A stretch of DNA of 64,000 nt from Intrasporangium oryzae NRRL B-24470 (lineage in GTDB: Bacteria; Actinomycetota; Actinomycetes; Actinomycetales; Dermatophilaceae), in contig NZ_AWSA01000016.1 of the NCBI RefSeq assembly GCF_000576595.1, positions 33,754-97,753 of the forward strand, written 5' to 3'. Of the stretch, positions 54,862-62,914 are shown piece after piece; position 1 is the first letter of the stretch, and each line of letters starts with the position of its first letter. The position numbers were made by a program, and so were the translations under genes. The notes beneath the pieces were generated by a model. The model did not search any database, had not been told where the DNA came from, and saw nothing but the letters and a program-made list of their open reading frames with translations.

Positions 54862-56216
54862 CCGGCCTGCGCCTGTCGACCCGTCGCGGTCTCCCAGAGC
54901 GCGGTCAGGGTGGACCCGGCGGTGATGCGGGCGGGCTGGCGAGCGCCTGCCCGGCGACGGACGGCGGCGCGCGGGAGTCGGACCGTGACGGCCCCGGGGC
55001 GGATGGCGAAGTGCAGCGGCGGATCGAGGACGAGGGCCTCGCCGTCGACGCCGACCTCCACGGGCCCGTCCGAGGTCACGTCGAACTCGGACGCCGTCCA
55101 CTCGTTCCAGCCGGCGAACCGCTGGACCTGGCCGGTCATCTCCAGCGCGGCCACCTTCTCCGCATCTGCGGCCGAGCTGACGCGAAGCGAGACGATCCCG
55201 AGCACTCCGCCGTCGAGGCGCTCCCGGGTGCCTCCTCCGCGCAGGTGCGCCAGGTCGTAGGGGTTGTTGGACACGAGCAGGAGCTGTCCCGGGACAGCCT
55301 GCTCGCCGGAGGGCAGGGTGTAGCGCAGGTCGAGCGGCCGCGCCCCGGGACCCAGCATGTCGGGCAGCATCGCCGAGGCGGTCTGGACCTTGGCCTCGCG
55401 GTAGTCCGCCGACTGGACGACCTTCGCGTACACGCCCATCGACGCGTTGTTGACGAACACCCGCCCGTTGAGCTCGGCGAGGTCGACCCGCGTGTCGACG
55501 CCGTCGTCGAACGCCTCCAGCGCGCCGGGGACGTCCTCTCGGTCGATGCCCAGGTCGAGGGCGAAGTGGTTGCGTGTCCCCGCGGGAACCACGACGAACG
55601 GGAGGCCGTGCCTGCTGGCGATGGAGGCGACGATGGCCAGCGAGCCGTCCCCGCCGGCCATGCCCAGCAGTTCCGCACCTCGGGCGACCGCTGCCTCGGC
55701 AACCTCTCGGAGGTCGTCGCCGGGCCCGAGGACGTGGGGCTCGACATCACGCTGACGGCAGAGGTCGACGAGGCCGAACCGCTCGACCTTGCCCCCGCCC
55801 GACCGCGGGTTCATGATCAGGACCGCATGCCGTGCCCTGGGCGCGCTCTCCGCCTCGACGAGCCCGGGCTCCGGTGCGAGGGCATAGCCCGCTGCGACAG
55901 TGGAGATCGCCCCGAGGGCCAGGCCGACGGCCAGCACGCGACCGCTCTGGCTCGCGAGGATCACCGCGACGAACACGGCCAGGGCGATGACCGCGAGCAC
56001 GGCCGCAGCCACCCGGACGCTGCCTCGCCGCGACACGACGTACCAGGCGGCCACCACGGCCAGCCCGAGCGAGACGACGCTCACCAGCAGCACGTCCCAC
56101 CGGCGGATGGAGACGACGACGAGGAACAGCACGGCGGCGGCCAGCGCCGTCAGGGCGAGCGCGGCCGAGGCCCTGCGACGGGCGTCTCGTCTTCCACTTG
56201 GGACGGAGGTCGTCAT
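54858..56216 (-). CDS. diacylglycerol kinase-like protein with N-terminal membrane domain
   Basis: 452 residues. Four membrane segments at about 15-115, then a diacylglycerol kinase catalytic domain: MNPRSGGGKVERF, GMAGGDGSLAIVA (GGDG) and VVPAGTRNHFALDLG. This membrane-fused form differs from the soluble DgkB type. Start overlaps the SulP stop and end overlaps the PAP2 start by 4 nt each. Probable substrate is a membrane lipid alcohol; which one is not determined. Confidence 0.9.
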   Translation of the reverse strand: MTTSVPSGRRDARRRASAALALTALAAAVLFLVVVSIRRWDVLLVSVVSLGLAVVAAWYVVSRRGSVRVAAAVLAVIALAVFVAVILASQSGRVLAVGLALGAISTVAAGYALAPEPGLVEAESAPRARHAVLIMNPRSGGGKVERFGLVDLCRQRDVEPHVLGPGDDLREVAEAAVARGAELLGMAGGDGSLAIVASIASRHGLPFVVVPAGTRNHFALDLGIDREDVPGALEAFDDGVDTRVDLAELNGRVFVNNASMGVYAKVVQSADYREAKVQTASAMLPDMLGPGARPLDLRYTLPSGEQAVPGQLLLVSNNPYDLAHLRGGGTRERLDGGVLGIVSLRVSSAADAEKVAALEMTGQVQRFAGWNEWTASEFDVTSDGPVEVGVDGEALVLDPPLHFAIRPGAVTVRLPRAAVRRRAGARQPARITAGSTLTALWETATGRQAQAG

Positions 56217-57964
56217 GTCGGCTCCTCGGGGCCACGCCAGCTCGCGCCGGTCTGTCGCTGGTACTCGGCCACCGCCGCGTCGACGGTGGGTAGGAAGTGC
56301 TCCGGGACGATGGTGCGAGTCAGCTCGTACCGCTCGATCTTGGCGCGGACCGGGTCCTTCATCTCCGCGAACACCAGGGAGACCCCGCGCGCGTTGAGCC
56401 AGAGGTCCAGCTCCTGCAGCATGTCGGAGGCCGTGGTGTCGACGTCGGTGATCGGCTCGGCCGCGACGACGATCCAGCGCAGGTCCGGGTCGTCCTCGGC
56501 CAGCTCGCGAACCGTCTCGCCGAAGCTCCGAGCATTGGCGAAGATGAGCGGCGCGTCGAACCGGTAGACGATCAGCCCGGGCAGCCGCTCGGCGTCGGGG
56601 TAGCTCTCGGTGTCGTGCAGTCCCGCGACGCCCTCCACGCGGCCGAGCTCGGCCTGGTGCGGCCACCAGGTGCGACGGAAGACGTTGAGGATGGAGAGCC
56701 CGACGGCGATGAGGATGCCGGGCAGCACCCCGAGCAGGGCCACGCCGAGCAGGGCCACGACGGACAGGAGGAACTCCATCCGGCGCTGCAGCCAGAGGCG
56801 GCGGACGCCGGCGATGTCGGTCAGGGAGAGCGCGGCCGCGATGACGATGGCACCCAGCGTCGGCTGCGGCACGTACTGCATGATCGAGTTCGCGAAGAGC
56901 AGGACGAGGGCGATCACCACGGCTCCGACGATGCCGGTCACCTGGGACCGGGACCCGGCCTGCTCCGCGACCGCGGTCCGCGACCCGCTCGTGCTGACCG
57001 GGAAGCCCTGGAACGCCCCGGCCGCGATGTTGGCGGCCCCGATCCCGATCATCTCCTGGTTGCCCTGGACCCGCTCGCCCCTCCGAGCGGCGAAGGACGA
57101 GGAGGTGGACATCGTGTCCGCGAGCGCCACGACGGCGATGGCCAGTGCTCCCAGGACGAGGGGCGGGAGGTCGCCCCAACCGATCCGGGGGATCGTGAAG
57201 GTCGGCAGGCCCTGGGGGAGCACCCCGATCGTGTCGACCCCCTGTGCCTCCAGGTCGAACAGGTTGACGGCGACGGCGGTCAGGACCACGAGCACGAGGA
57301 CGCTCGGGACCTTGGGGATGAACCGGTTGAGGAGCAGGATGCCGGCCAGTGCACTCACCCCGATGACCGCGGCGGTTCGGTTGGCCTCACCGGCGAAGAG
57401 GCCCGAGACGAAGGCCCTCGTCTCGGCGACGAAGCCGGTGGCGTCGGTGGAGAAGCCGAAGAGCTTGGGCAGCTGGCCGACGATGATCGTCAGGGCGAGG
57501 CCGTTCATGTAGCCGATCTGGGTCGGCTTGGAGAGCAAGTCGGCGACGAACCCGAACCGGGCCAGCCCCGCCACGACCATGACGACGCCGACGATGATGG
57601 CGAGCATCGACGCGAGGGCGACGGCCCGGGCCGGGTCTCCGCCGGCGAGCAGCAGGGGGGCGATGGTCGCCGCGATCATGGGGCCGAGCGACGAGTCGGG
57701 GCCGAGGACGAGCACCCGGGAGGGCCCGAAGACGGCGTAGCCGACCAGGCACAGGATCGAGGTGTAGAGCCCGGTCACGGGCGGCAGGCCGGCCAGCTGG
57801 GCGTACGCCATGCCCTGCGGGACGAGGAGCGCCGACAGGACCAGGCCCGCGACGATGTCCTTCGGCAGCCAGGGGCGCTCGTAGCTTCGGGCGAGACGGA
57901 GCCCGGGAACGCGCTCCTCCCACCGATTCGGTCCGACAGCAGGTCGGTCGGTGAGCGCGGCCAT
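56213..57964 (-). CDS. SulP-family anion transporter with STAS domain
   Basis: 583 residues. About twelve membrane segments from residue 30 (LPKDIVAGLVLSALLVPQGM is the family signature of SLC26/SulP) followed by a C-terminal STAS domain at about 460-570 (VYRFDAPLIFANARSFGETV, GVSLVFAEMKDPVRAKIER). Transports sulfate, bicarbonate or other anions. First gene of a three-gene operon with a lipid kinase and PAP2 phosphatase, joined by 4-nt overlaps. Confidence 0.93.
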   Translation of the reverse strand: MAALTDRPAVGPNRWEERVPGLRLARSYERPWLPKDIVAGLVLSALLVPQGMAYAQLAGLPPVTGLYTSILCLVGYAVFGPSRVLVLGPDSSLGPMIAATIAPLLLAGGDPARAVALASMLAIIVGVVMVVAGLARFGFVADLLSKPTQIGYMNGLALTIIVGQLPKLFGFSTDATGFVAETRAFVSGLFAGEANRTAAVIGVSALAGILLLNRFIPKVPSVLVLVVLTAVAVNLFDLEAQGVDTIGVLPQGLPTFTIPRIGWGDLPPLVLGALAIAVVALADTMSTSSSFAARRGERVQGNQEMIGIGAANIAAGAFQGFPVSTSGSRTAVAEQAGSRSQVTGIVGAVVIALVLLFANSIMQYVPQPTLGAIVIAAALSLTDIAGVRRLWLQRRMEFLLSVVALLGVALLGVLPGILIAVGLSILNVFRRTWWPHQAELGRVEGVAGLHDTESYPDAERLPGLIVYRFDAPLIFANARSFGETVRELAEDDPDLRWIVVAAEPITDVDTTASDMLQELDLWLNARGVSLVFAEMKDPVRAKIERYELTRTIVPEHFLPTVDAAVAEYQRQTGASWRGPEEPT

Positions 57965-58189
57965 GGTCAGCCGACGATCCGGGCCCGGGTCGCGGGGAGG
58001 ACTCGGATCGCGCTCGAGAGTCGTGCCCCACCATGGCGAGCGATCACGTGGCCAGCGTATAGGGCACACGACTCGGGTCGGCGCCGATCGGCGGGAATCG
58101 CGGAGCACCCGTCAGCTCGTGGCGGCGCGACACGTCGCGGACCCCGCCGTTCGGTTGCGGGCGCGGCCAGACCGGAGAAGGCTGGCGTC

Positions 58190-58831
58190 ATGCTGACCGC
58201 GCTCCGACAGGGCCGTGTCGCCGGCCTGCGGGTCACGGTCGCCTGCGTCCGAGCCCTCGGCGAGGCTCCCCACGACGTCTATCTCGTCGACCTCGCGCTC
58301 CAGGACCAGCCGACGAGGGGAGGGGGCCGGTTCGACGAGGTGCCCTATCTCGAGTGCCTCGAGCCGGTGCTCGACGCTGTCGGCGGCCCGACGTCGTGGA
58401 TCGTCGACGTCTCCCGCACGCATCGCAGCGACCGTGACGGGCTGGGGGAGGCGCACCTGTCGGTCGTCCTCGCCCTCGGCGCCACGCCGCCGACCGATGA
58501 GTCGGGCCCCGACGTGACACCGGTGGTCCGGTCCGCCTTCGCCCGGATGGCCGAGACGCTCCCGGCTCGACCAGCCGACGCGCTGCCGCGCGACGCGGCC
58601 ATCGCGGCGGCGACCGATGCGGTCATGCACGCCTTCCCCCGCCTCGGCGCGGAGGCCCTGTCGCTGACGGACGAGGAGCACCATGCGGCCGAGGGGTGGT
58701 GGTCGGTCGGCCTCGCCCAGCCCGGTGTCGCGCGGTTCCAGGTCCAGCTCGGGTTCGTGCCAGGCGTGGCCGAGTCGGCGCACGTTCGTCATCTCCCCCT
58801 GGGCGAGGTGGTGGACTCGGTAGGCGCGTGA
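58190..58831 (+). CDS. hypothetical protein with duplicated stop region
   Basis: 213 residues, no recognised family. N-terminal RVTVACVRALGEAPHDVYLV and RFDEVPYLECLEPVLDAV, then WIVDVSRTHRSDRDGLGEAH, suggest a soluble alpha/beta protein. AAGGCT lies 7-12 nt before the ATG, so likely leaderless. The last codons (VDSVGA, stop) are duplicated just after the stop. Confidence 0.75.
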   Translation: MLTALRQGRVAGLRVTVACVRALGEAPHDVYLVDLALQDQPTRGGGRFDEVPYLECLEPVLDAVGGPTSWIVDVSRTHRSDRDGLGEAHLSVVLALGATPPTDESGPDVTPVVRSAFARMAETLPARPADALPRDAAIAAATDAVMHAFPRLGAEALSLTDEEHHAAEGWWSVGLAQPGVARFQVQLGFVPGVAESAHVRHLPLGEVVDSVGA

Positions 58832-58870
58832 GCCCCCCGCGTGGACTCGGTGGGCGCGTGAGCCCCCCGT
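58811..58870. repeat. 30-bp tandem duplication spanning a stop codon
   Basis: GTGGACTCGG-TAGGCGCGTG-AGCCCCCCGC is followed at once by the same 30 bp with two changes. The unit includes the last six codons and TGA, so the protein end is duplicated after the stop, in frame. Confidence 0.9.
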
Positions 58871-58875
58871 GGCGC

Positions 58876-59796
58876 CTACCTCGCCGTATGCCGTCTGGCG
58901 GGCCTGCGCGGCGGGGTGACCTGCTCGCCGTAGCGGGCCACGCAGAAGGCGGCGAGCCGCCCCGCGAGCTCGCCGATGGCGGCCGCACCGTGGTGCGCGC
59001 GGTCCCATGCGGCATAGAGGCTGATGTGGACGGGTCCGGACGGCCCGTCGATGCCGAGGGGACGCAGGCCGAAGCGGGGGTCGTCGGAGACGACTGCGAC
59101 GCCCCGCCCTGACGCGGCGACGGCCTGGGCCACTTCGGCCGTATCGAACTCGTGGAGCTCGCCGTAGCCGAGACGGGCGGCGGAGACGGCCTGGTCGAGC
59201 GCGCGTCGAGGGTGGAAGTCCCGAGACTGGGCCAGCAGGGGCACCGCGACGAGCTCGTCGAGCGCCACGCGCGTGCGACGCGCCCACGCGTGCCCGGCAG
59301 GGACGTACGCGAAGACGGGCAGGTCGGCGAGTGCCCGGCCGGCGAGCGGCGGGGGCGGGGTCGTCGTGCCGACCGCGAGGTCGGCCCCGCGCGCGAGCGT
59401 GGCGTAGACGGACGCGGGGACCTCCTCCCACACCGCGGGCATCGGGTCCGCTTCCGTCAGCGTCGCCAGGAAGGGGGCGACGACGTCGGTCAGCGTGGTC
59501 CCGGGGGCGGCGATCGTGATCCGCTGGAGGCGACCGGCGGCGATCGACGCTGCCGTGGCCAGCGCGGCGTCGGCCTGTGCGACGAGGTGCTGCGCCACCG
59601 GGAGGAACTCCCGGCCTGCCGCGCTCAGCTGAAGCCGTCCCTCGTCGCGGTTGAACACCTCGATCCCGAGCGAGCGCTCGAGCTGGCGAAGCTGGCGGGA
59701 CAGGGACGGCTGGGTGACGTGCACGACCTCCGCCGCGGCGGTGACCGTGCCGGTCTCGGCGACGGCGCAGAAGTAGCGCAGGGTGCGGATCTCCAC
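58876..59796 (-). CDS. LysR-family transcriptional regulator
   Basis: 306 residues. N-terminal winged helix-turn-helix (RTLRYFCAVAETGTVTAAAE, VTQPSLSRQLRQLERSLG), then the periplasmic-binding-like effector domain (about 90-290). GTG start at 59796 is chosen because AGGAGG lies 6 nt upstream; a longer frame to 59814 is less likely. Divergent from gabT, so the probable regulator of GABA degradation. Confidence 0.92.
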   Translation of the reverse strand: MEIRTLRYFCAVAETGTVTAAAEVVHVTQPSLSRQLRQLERSLGIEVFNRDEGRLQLSAAGREFLPVAQHLVAQADAALATAASIAAGRLQRITIAAPGTTLTDVVAPFLATLTEADPMPAVWEEVPASVYATLARGADLAVGTTTPPPPLAGRALADLPVFAYVPAGHAWARRTRVALDELVAVPLLAQSRDFHPRRALDQAVSAARLGYGELHEFDTAEVAQAVAASGRGVAVVSDDPRFGLRPLGIDGPSGPVHISLYAAWDRAHHGAAAIGELAGRLAAFCVARYGEQVTPPRRPARRHTAR

Positions 59797-59817
59797 GGTA
59801 TGCCTCCTGAGCATGGA

Positions 59818-59829
59818 TCACGTGCGTGA
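59818..59829. promoter_or_regulatory. short palindrome in the lysR-gabT control region
   Basis: TCACG-TG-CGTGA, a perfect 12-bp palindrome between the divergent genes, 22 nt from the LysR start. It lacks the classic T-N11-A shape, so a LysR site is only possible. Confidence 0.3.
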
Positions 59830-59912
59830 CAGGTATTGGACAGCATGACACCTTGGGCTCGACGCTGGAGGCGGTGACCGCACCGGCCCACCGACCACCC
59901 GAAGGAGCACCC

Positions 59913-61250
59913 ATGTCCGTCGTCGAGCAGCGACGCCACCTCGCCACGGCGATCCCCGGCCCTCGTTCGCAGCAGCTGCAGGATCGCAAGGCCGCGAGCG
60001 TCTCTGCCGGGGTGAGCACCGGCCTGCCCGTCTACGTGGAGCGGGCCTCCGGGGGGATCCTCGTCGACGTCGACGGCAACCAGCTCATCGACTTCGGGTC
60101 CGGCATCGCCGTGACGACGGTCGGCGCGTCCAACCCGCGCGTCGTCGAGGCCGTGCAGCGCCAGGCCGCCGACTTCACGCACACGTGCTTCATGGTGACC
60201 CCCTACGAGGAGTACGTCGCCGTGTGCGAGAAGCTCGCCGAGCTGACTCCCGGCGACCACGAGAAGCGCTCGGCCCTGTTCAACTCGGGGGCCGAGGCCG
60301 TCGAGAACGCGGTCAAGATCGCCCGCGCCTTCACGGGACGGCAGGCGGTCGTCGCGTTCGACCACGCCTATCACGGCCGGACGAACCTCACGATGGCACT
60401 CACCGCGAAGGCCATGCCCTACAAGCAGGGGTTCGGGCCGTTCGCCTCGGAGGTCTACCGCGCACCCATGGCCTACCCGTACCGCTGGGTCGGCGACGCG
60501 GCGCGGGTCGCCGAGGAGGCGTTCGAGGCGTTCGCCGCGCAGGTCCACGCGCAGATCGGCGAGCAGAACGTCGCGGCGGTCGTCATCGAGCCGATTCAGG
60601 GTGAGGGCGGCTTCATCGTGCCGCCTGCCGGGTGGCTGCGTCGCATCGCCGACTGGTGCCGTGAGCACGGCATCCTCCTCGTCGCCGACGAGGTCCAGAC
60701 CGGGTTCTGCCGGACCGGCGACTGGTTCGCCTGCGACCACGAGGGGGTCGTCCCCGACCTCATCACGACGGCGAAGGGCATCGCCGGCGGCCTGCCGCTC
60801 GCGGCGGTGACGGGCCGGGCCGAGGTCATGGACTCCGTCCACGCCGGCGGGCTCGGCGGCACCTACGGCGGCAACCCGGTCGCGTGCGCCGCAGCCCTCG
60901 CCGCCATCGAGACGATGGAGTCCGAGGACCTGTGCGGCCGGGCGCGGCAGGTCGAGGAGCTCTTCCGAAGCCGGCTCGAGCGCCTGGCCGACAAGTTCGA
61001 CGTGGTCGGCGAGATCCGCGGCCGCGGGGCCATGCTCGCGATCGAGCTCGTCCGCGGCGGCGGCGACACGACGCCCAACCCGGACCTGACCCGTGCGGTC
61101 AACGCGTTCTGCCATGGCCAGGGTCTCGTCACCCTGACCGCGGGCACCTACGGCAACGTCCTGCGCTTCCTGCCCCCGCTCACGATCTCCGACGAGCTGC
61201 TCCACGAGGGTCTCGACATCCTCGAGCAGGCCTTCGTCGCCCACGCCTGA
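59913..61250 (+). CDS. gabT: 4-aminobutyrate transaminase
   Basis: 445 residues, PLP-dependent class III aminotransferase. Converts GABA and 2-oxoglutarate to succinate semialdehyde and glutamate. Cofactor region SGAEAVENAVKIARAFTG, AVVIEPIQGEGGF, LVADEVQTGFCRTG and the PLP lysine K288 in TTAKGIAGG. GAAGGAG lies 5 nt before the ATG. Followed 98 nt later by gabD, completing GABA degradation to succinate; LysR gene diverges upstream. Confidence 0.95.
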   Translation: MSVVEQRRHLATAIPGPRSQQLQDRKAASVSAGVSTGLPVYVERASGGILVDVDGNQLIDFGSGIAVTTVGASNPRVVEAVQRQAADFTHTCFMVTPYEEYVAVCEKLAELTPGDHEKRSALFNSGAEAVENAVKIARAFTGRQAVVAFDHAYHGRTNLTMALTAKAMPYKQGFGPFASEVYRAPMAYPYRWVGDAARVAEEAFEAFAAQVHAQIGEQNVAAVVIEPIQGEGGFIVPPAGWLRRIADWCREHGILLVADEVQTGFCRTGDWFACDHEGVVPDLITTAKGIAGGLPLAAVTGRAEVMDSVHAGGLGGTYGGNPVACAAALAAIETMESEDLCGRARQVEELFRSRLERLADKFDVVGEIRGRGAMLAIELVRGGGDTTPNPDLTRAVNAFCHGQGLVTLTAGTYGNVLRFLPPLTISDELLHEGLDILEQAFVAHA

Positions 61251-61348
61251 GCCCACCCGCCGACCCGTCCAGCAACCCCGGCCCGTACCCGGGCGCCCGT
61301 CCCCCGACCTTGGCCAGCTGCCACCGTCGTTCATGCAGGAGTCTTCGT

Positions 61349-62815
61349 ATGCCGCTTTCCCCCTCCGAGTCCGCCCTCGTCAGCTCCGTCCCCACCGGCC
61401 TGTTCGTCGCCGGCGAGTGGCGGGAGTCGTCCGACCGGTCCCGGTTCGACGTCGAGGACCCCGCAACGGGCGAGGTCGTCGCCAGCGTCGCCGATGCGAC
61501 GGTGGCGGACGGCGACGCAGCCCTGGCCGCCGCCTCGGCCGCGCAGGAGGCCTGGGCCCGGACTGCACCGCGCGAGCGCGGCGAGCTGCTGCGAGCGGCA
61601 TACGAGCTGCTCATCGAGCGGACCGAGCACTTCGCGCGGCTCATCTCCCTCGAGATGGGCAAGCCCCTCGCCGAGGCGAGGGGCGAGGTCGCCTACGGTG
61701 CCGAGTTCTTCCGGTGGTTCTCCGAGGAGGCCGTCCGCATCGACGGCCGGTGGATGACCGCGCCCAACGGCGCGACCCGCCTGCTCACCCTGCGGAAGCC
61801 GGTCGGTCCGACGCTCATGGTGACGCCGTGGAACTTCCCGCTCGCGATGGGAACGCGCAAGATCGGTGCGGCCATCGCCGCGGGCTGCACCATGGTCGTC
61901 AAGCCCGCGACCCAGACGCCGCTGACGATGCTCGCCCTGGCCGACCTCCTGCGCGAGGTCGGTGTGCCCGCGGGCGTGGTCAACGTCTTCGCGACGACCC
62001 GGACCGCCGAGGTCATGGAGCCGCTCGTCCGCGACCCGCGGGCGCGCAAGCTGACCTTCACGGGCTCGACCGGTGTGGGCCGGCTCCTCGTCGAGCAGTC
62101 GGCGACCCAGCTGCTCCGCCTGTCGATGGAGCTCGGGGGCAACGCGCCGTTCATCGTCTTCGAGGACGCCGACCTCGATGCGGCGGTCGAGGGCGCGCTC
62201 CTCGCGAAGATGCGCAACATGGGCGAGGCGTGCACGGCCGCGAACCGATTCCTCGTCCACGAGTCTGTCGCCGACGCCTTCGCGGAGCGGCTCGCCGAGC
62301 AGATGAGCCGTATGCCGGTCGGCCGGGGTGCGGACGACGGCGCGGAGGTCGGCCCGCTCATCGACGCGAAGGCCCTGGCCAAGGTGACCGAGCTCGTCGA
62401 CGACGCGACCCGACGTGGCGCGCGGGTCGCCTGCGGCGGCAAGGCCGTCGGCGAGGCCGGCTACTTCTTCGCCCCGACGGTCCTCACGGACGTCCCGGCC
62501 GACGCGGACCTGCTCCGCGAGGAGATCTTCGGCCCTGTCGCCCCGATCACGACGTTCGCCACGGAGGACGAGGCGGTCGCGAGCGCGAACGACACGGAAT
62601 ACGGACTGGCGGCCTACGTCTACACCCGCGACGTGTCCCGGGTCGTCCGCCTCGGCGAGCGCCTCGAGTTCGGCATGGTCGGGGTCAACACGGGCATCGT
62701 CTCCAACCCGGCGGCACCCTTCGGCGGGGTCAAGGCGTCCGGATTCGGGCGCGAGGGCGGGTTCGAGGGCATCGAGGAGTACCTCGAGACGACCTACCTC
62801 GGCATCGCGCTGTAG
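61349..62815 (+). CDS. gabD: NAD(P)-dependent succinate-semialdehyde dehydrogenase
   Basis: 488 residues, aldehyde dehydrogenase superfamily. VTPWNFPLAMGTRKIGAAIA, E261 in SMELGGNAPF, catalytic C295 in GEACTAANR, and EIFGPVAPI match SSADH. Oxidises succinate semialdehyde to succinate. AGGAG lies 7 nt before the ATG; the start codon lies inside the enriched GTATGCC motif. Works with gabT. Confidence 0.94.
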   Translation: MPLSPSESALVSSVPTGLFVAGEWRESSDRSRFDVEDPATGEVVASVADATVADGDAALAAASAAQEAWARTAPRERGELLRAAYELLIERTEHFARLISLEMGKPLAEARGEVAYGAEFFRWFSEEAVRIDGRWMTAPNGATRLLTLRKPVGPTLMVTPWNFPLAMGTRKIGAAIAAGCTMVVKPATQTPLTMLALADLLREVGVPAGVVNVFATTRTAEVMEPLVRDPRARKLTFTGSTGVGRLLVEQSATQLLRLSMELGGNAPFIVFEDADLDAAVEGALLAKMRNMGEACTAANRFLVHESVADAFAERLAEQMSRMPVGRGADDGAEVGPLIDAKALAKVTELVDDATRRGARVACGGKAVGEAGYFFAPTVLTDVPADADLLREEIFGPVAPITTFATEDEAVASANDTEYGLAAYVYTRDVSRVVRLGERLEFGMVGVNTGIVSNPAAPFGGVKASGFGREGGFEGIEEYLETTYLGIAL

Positions 62816-62837
62816 CCCGGCTAGGGAGCGGGCGGGC

Positions 62838-62855
62838 GGCGCCGGCGTGGCGCCG
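62838..62855. terminator. hairpin after gabD
   Basis: CGGCGCC/GGCGCCG around GGCGT-like loop, 22 nt after the gabD stop; also serves the convergent PKD-protein gene. Short but GC-only stem. Confidence 0.5.
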
Positions 62856-62914
62856 GTCCCGGAGGGCGGGGGGAGACCCTGGTCCGGAGCCGACGCCACT
62901 GGTCGCCAGAGGCC

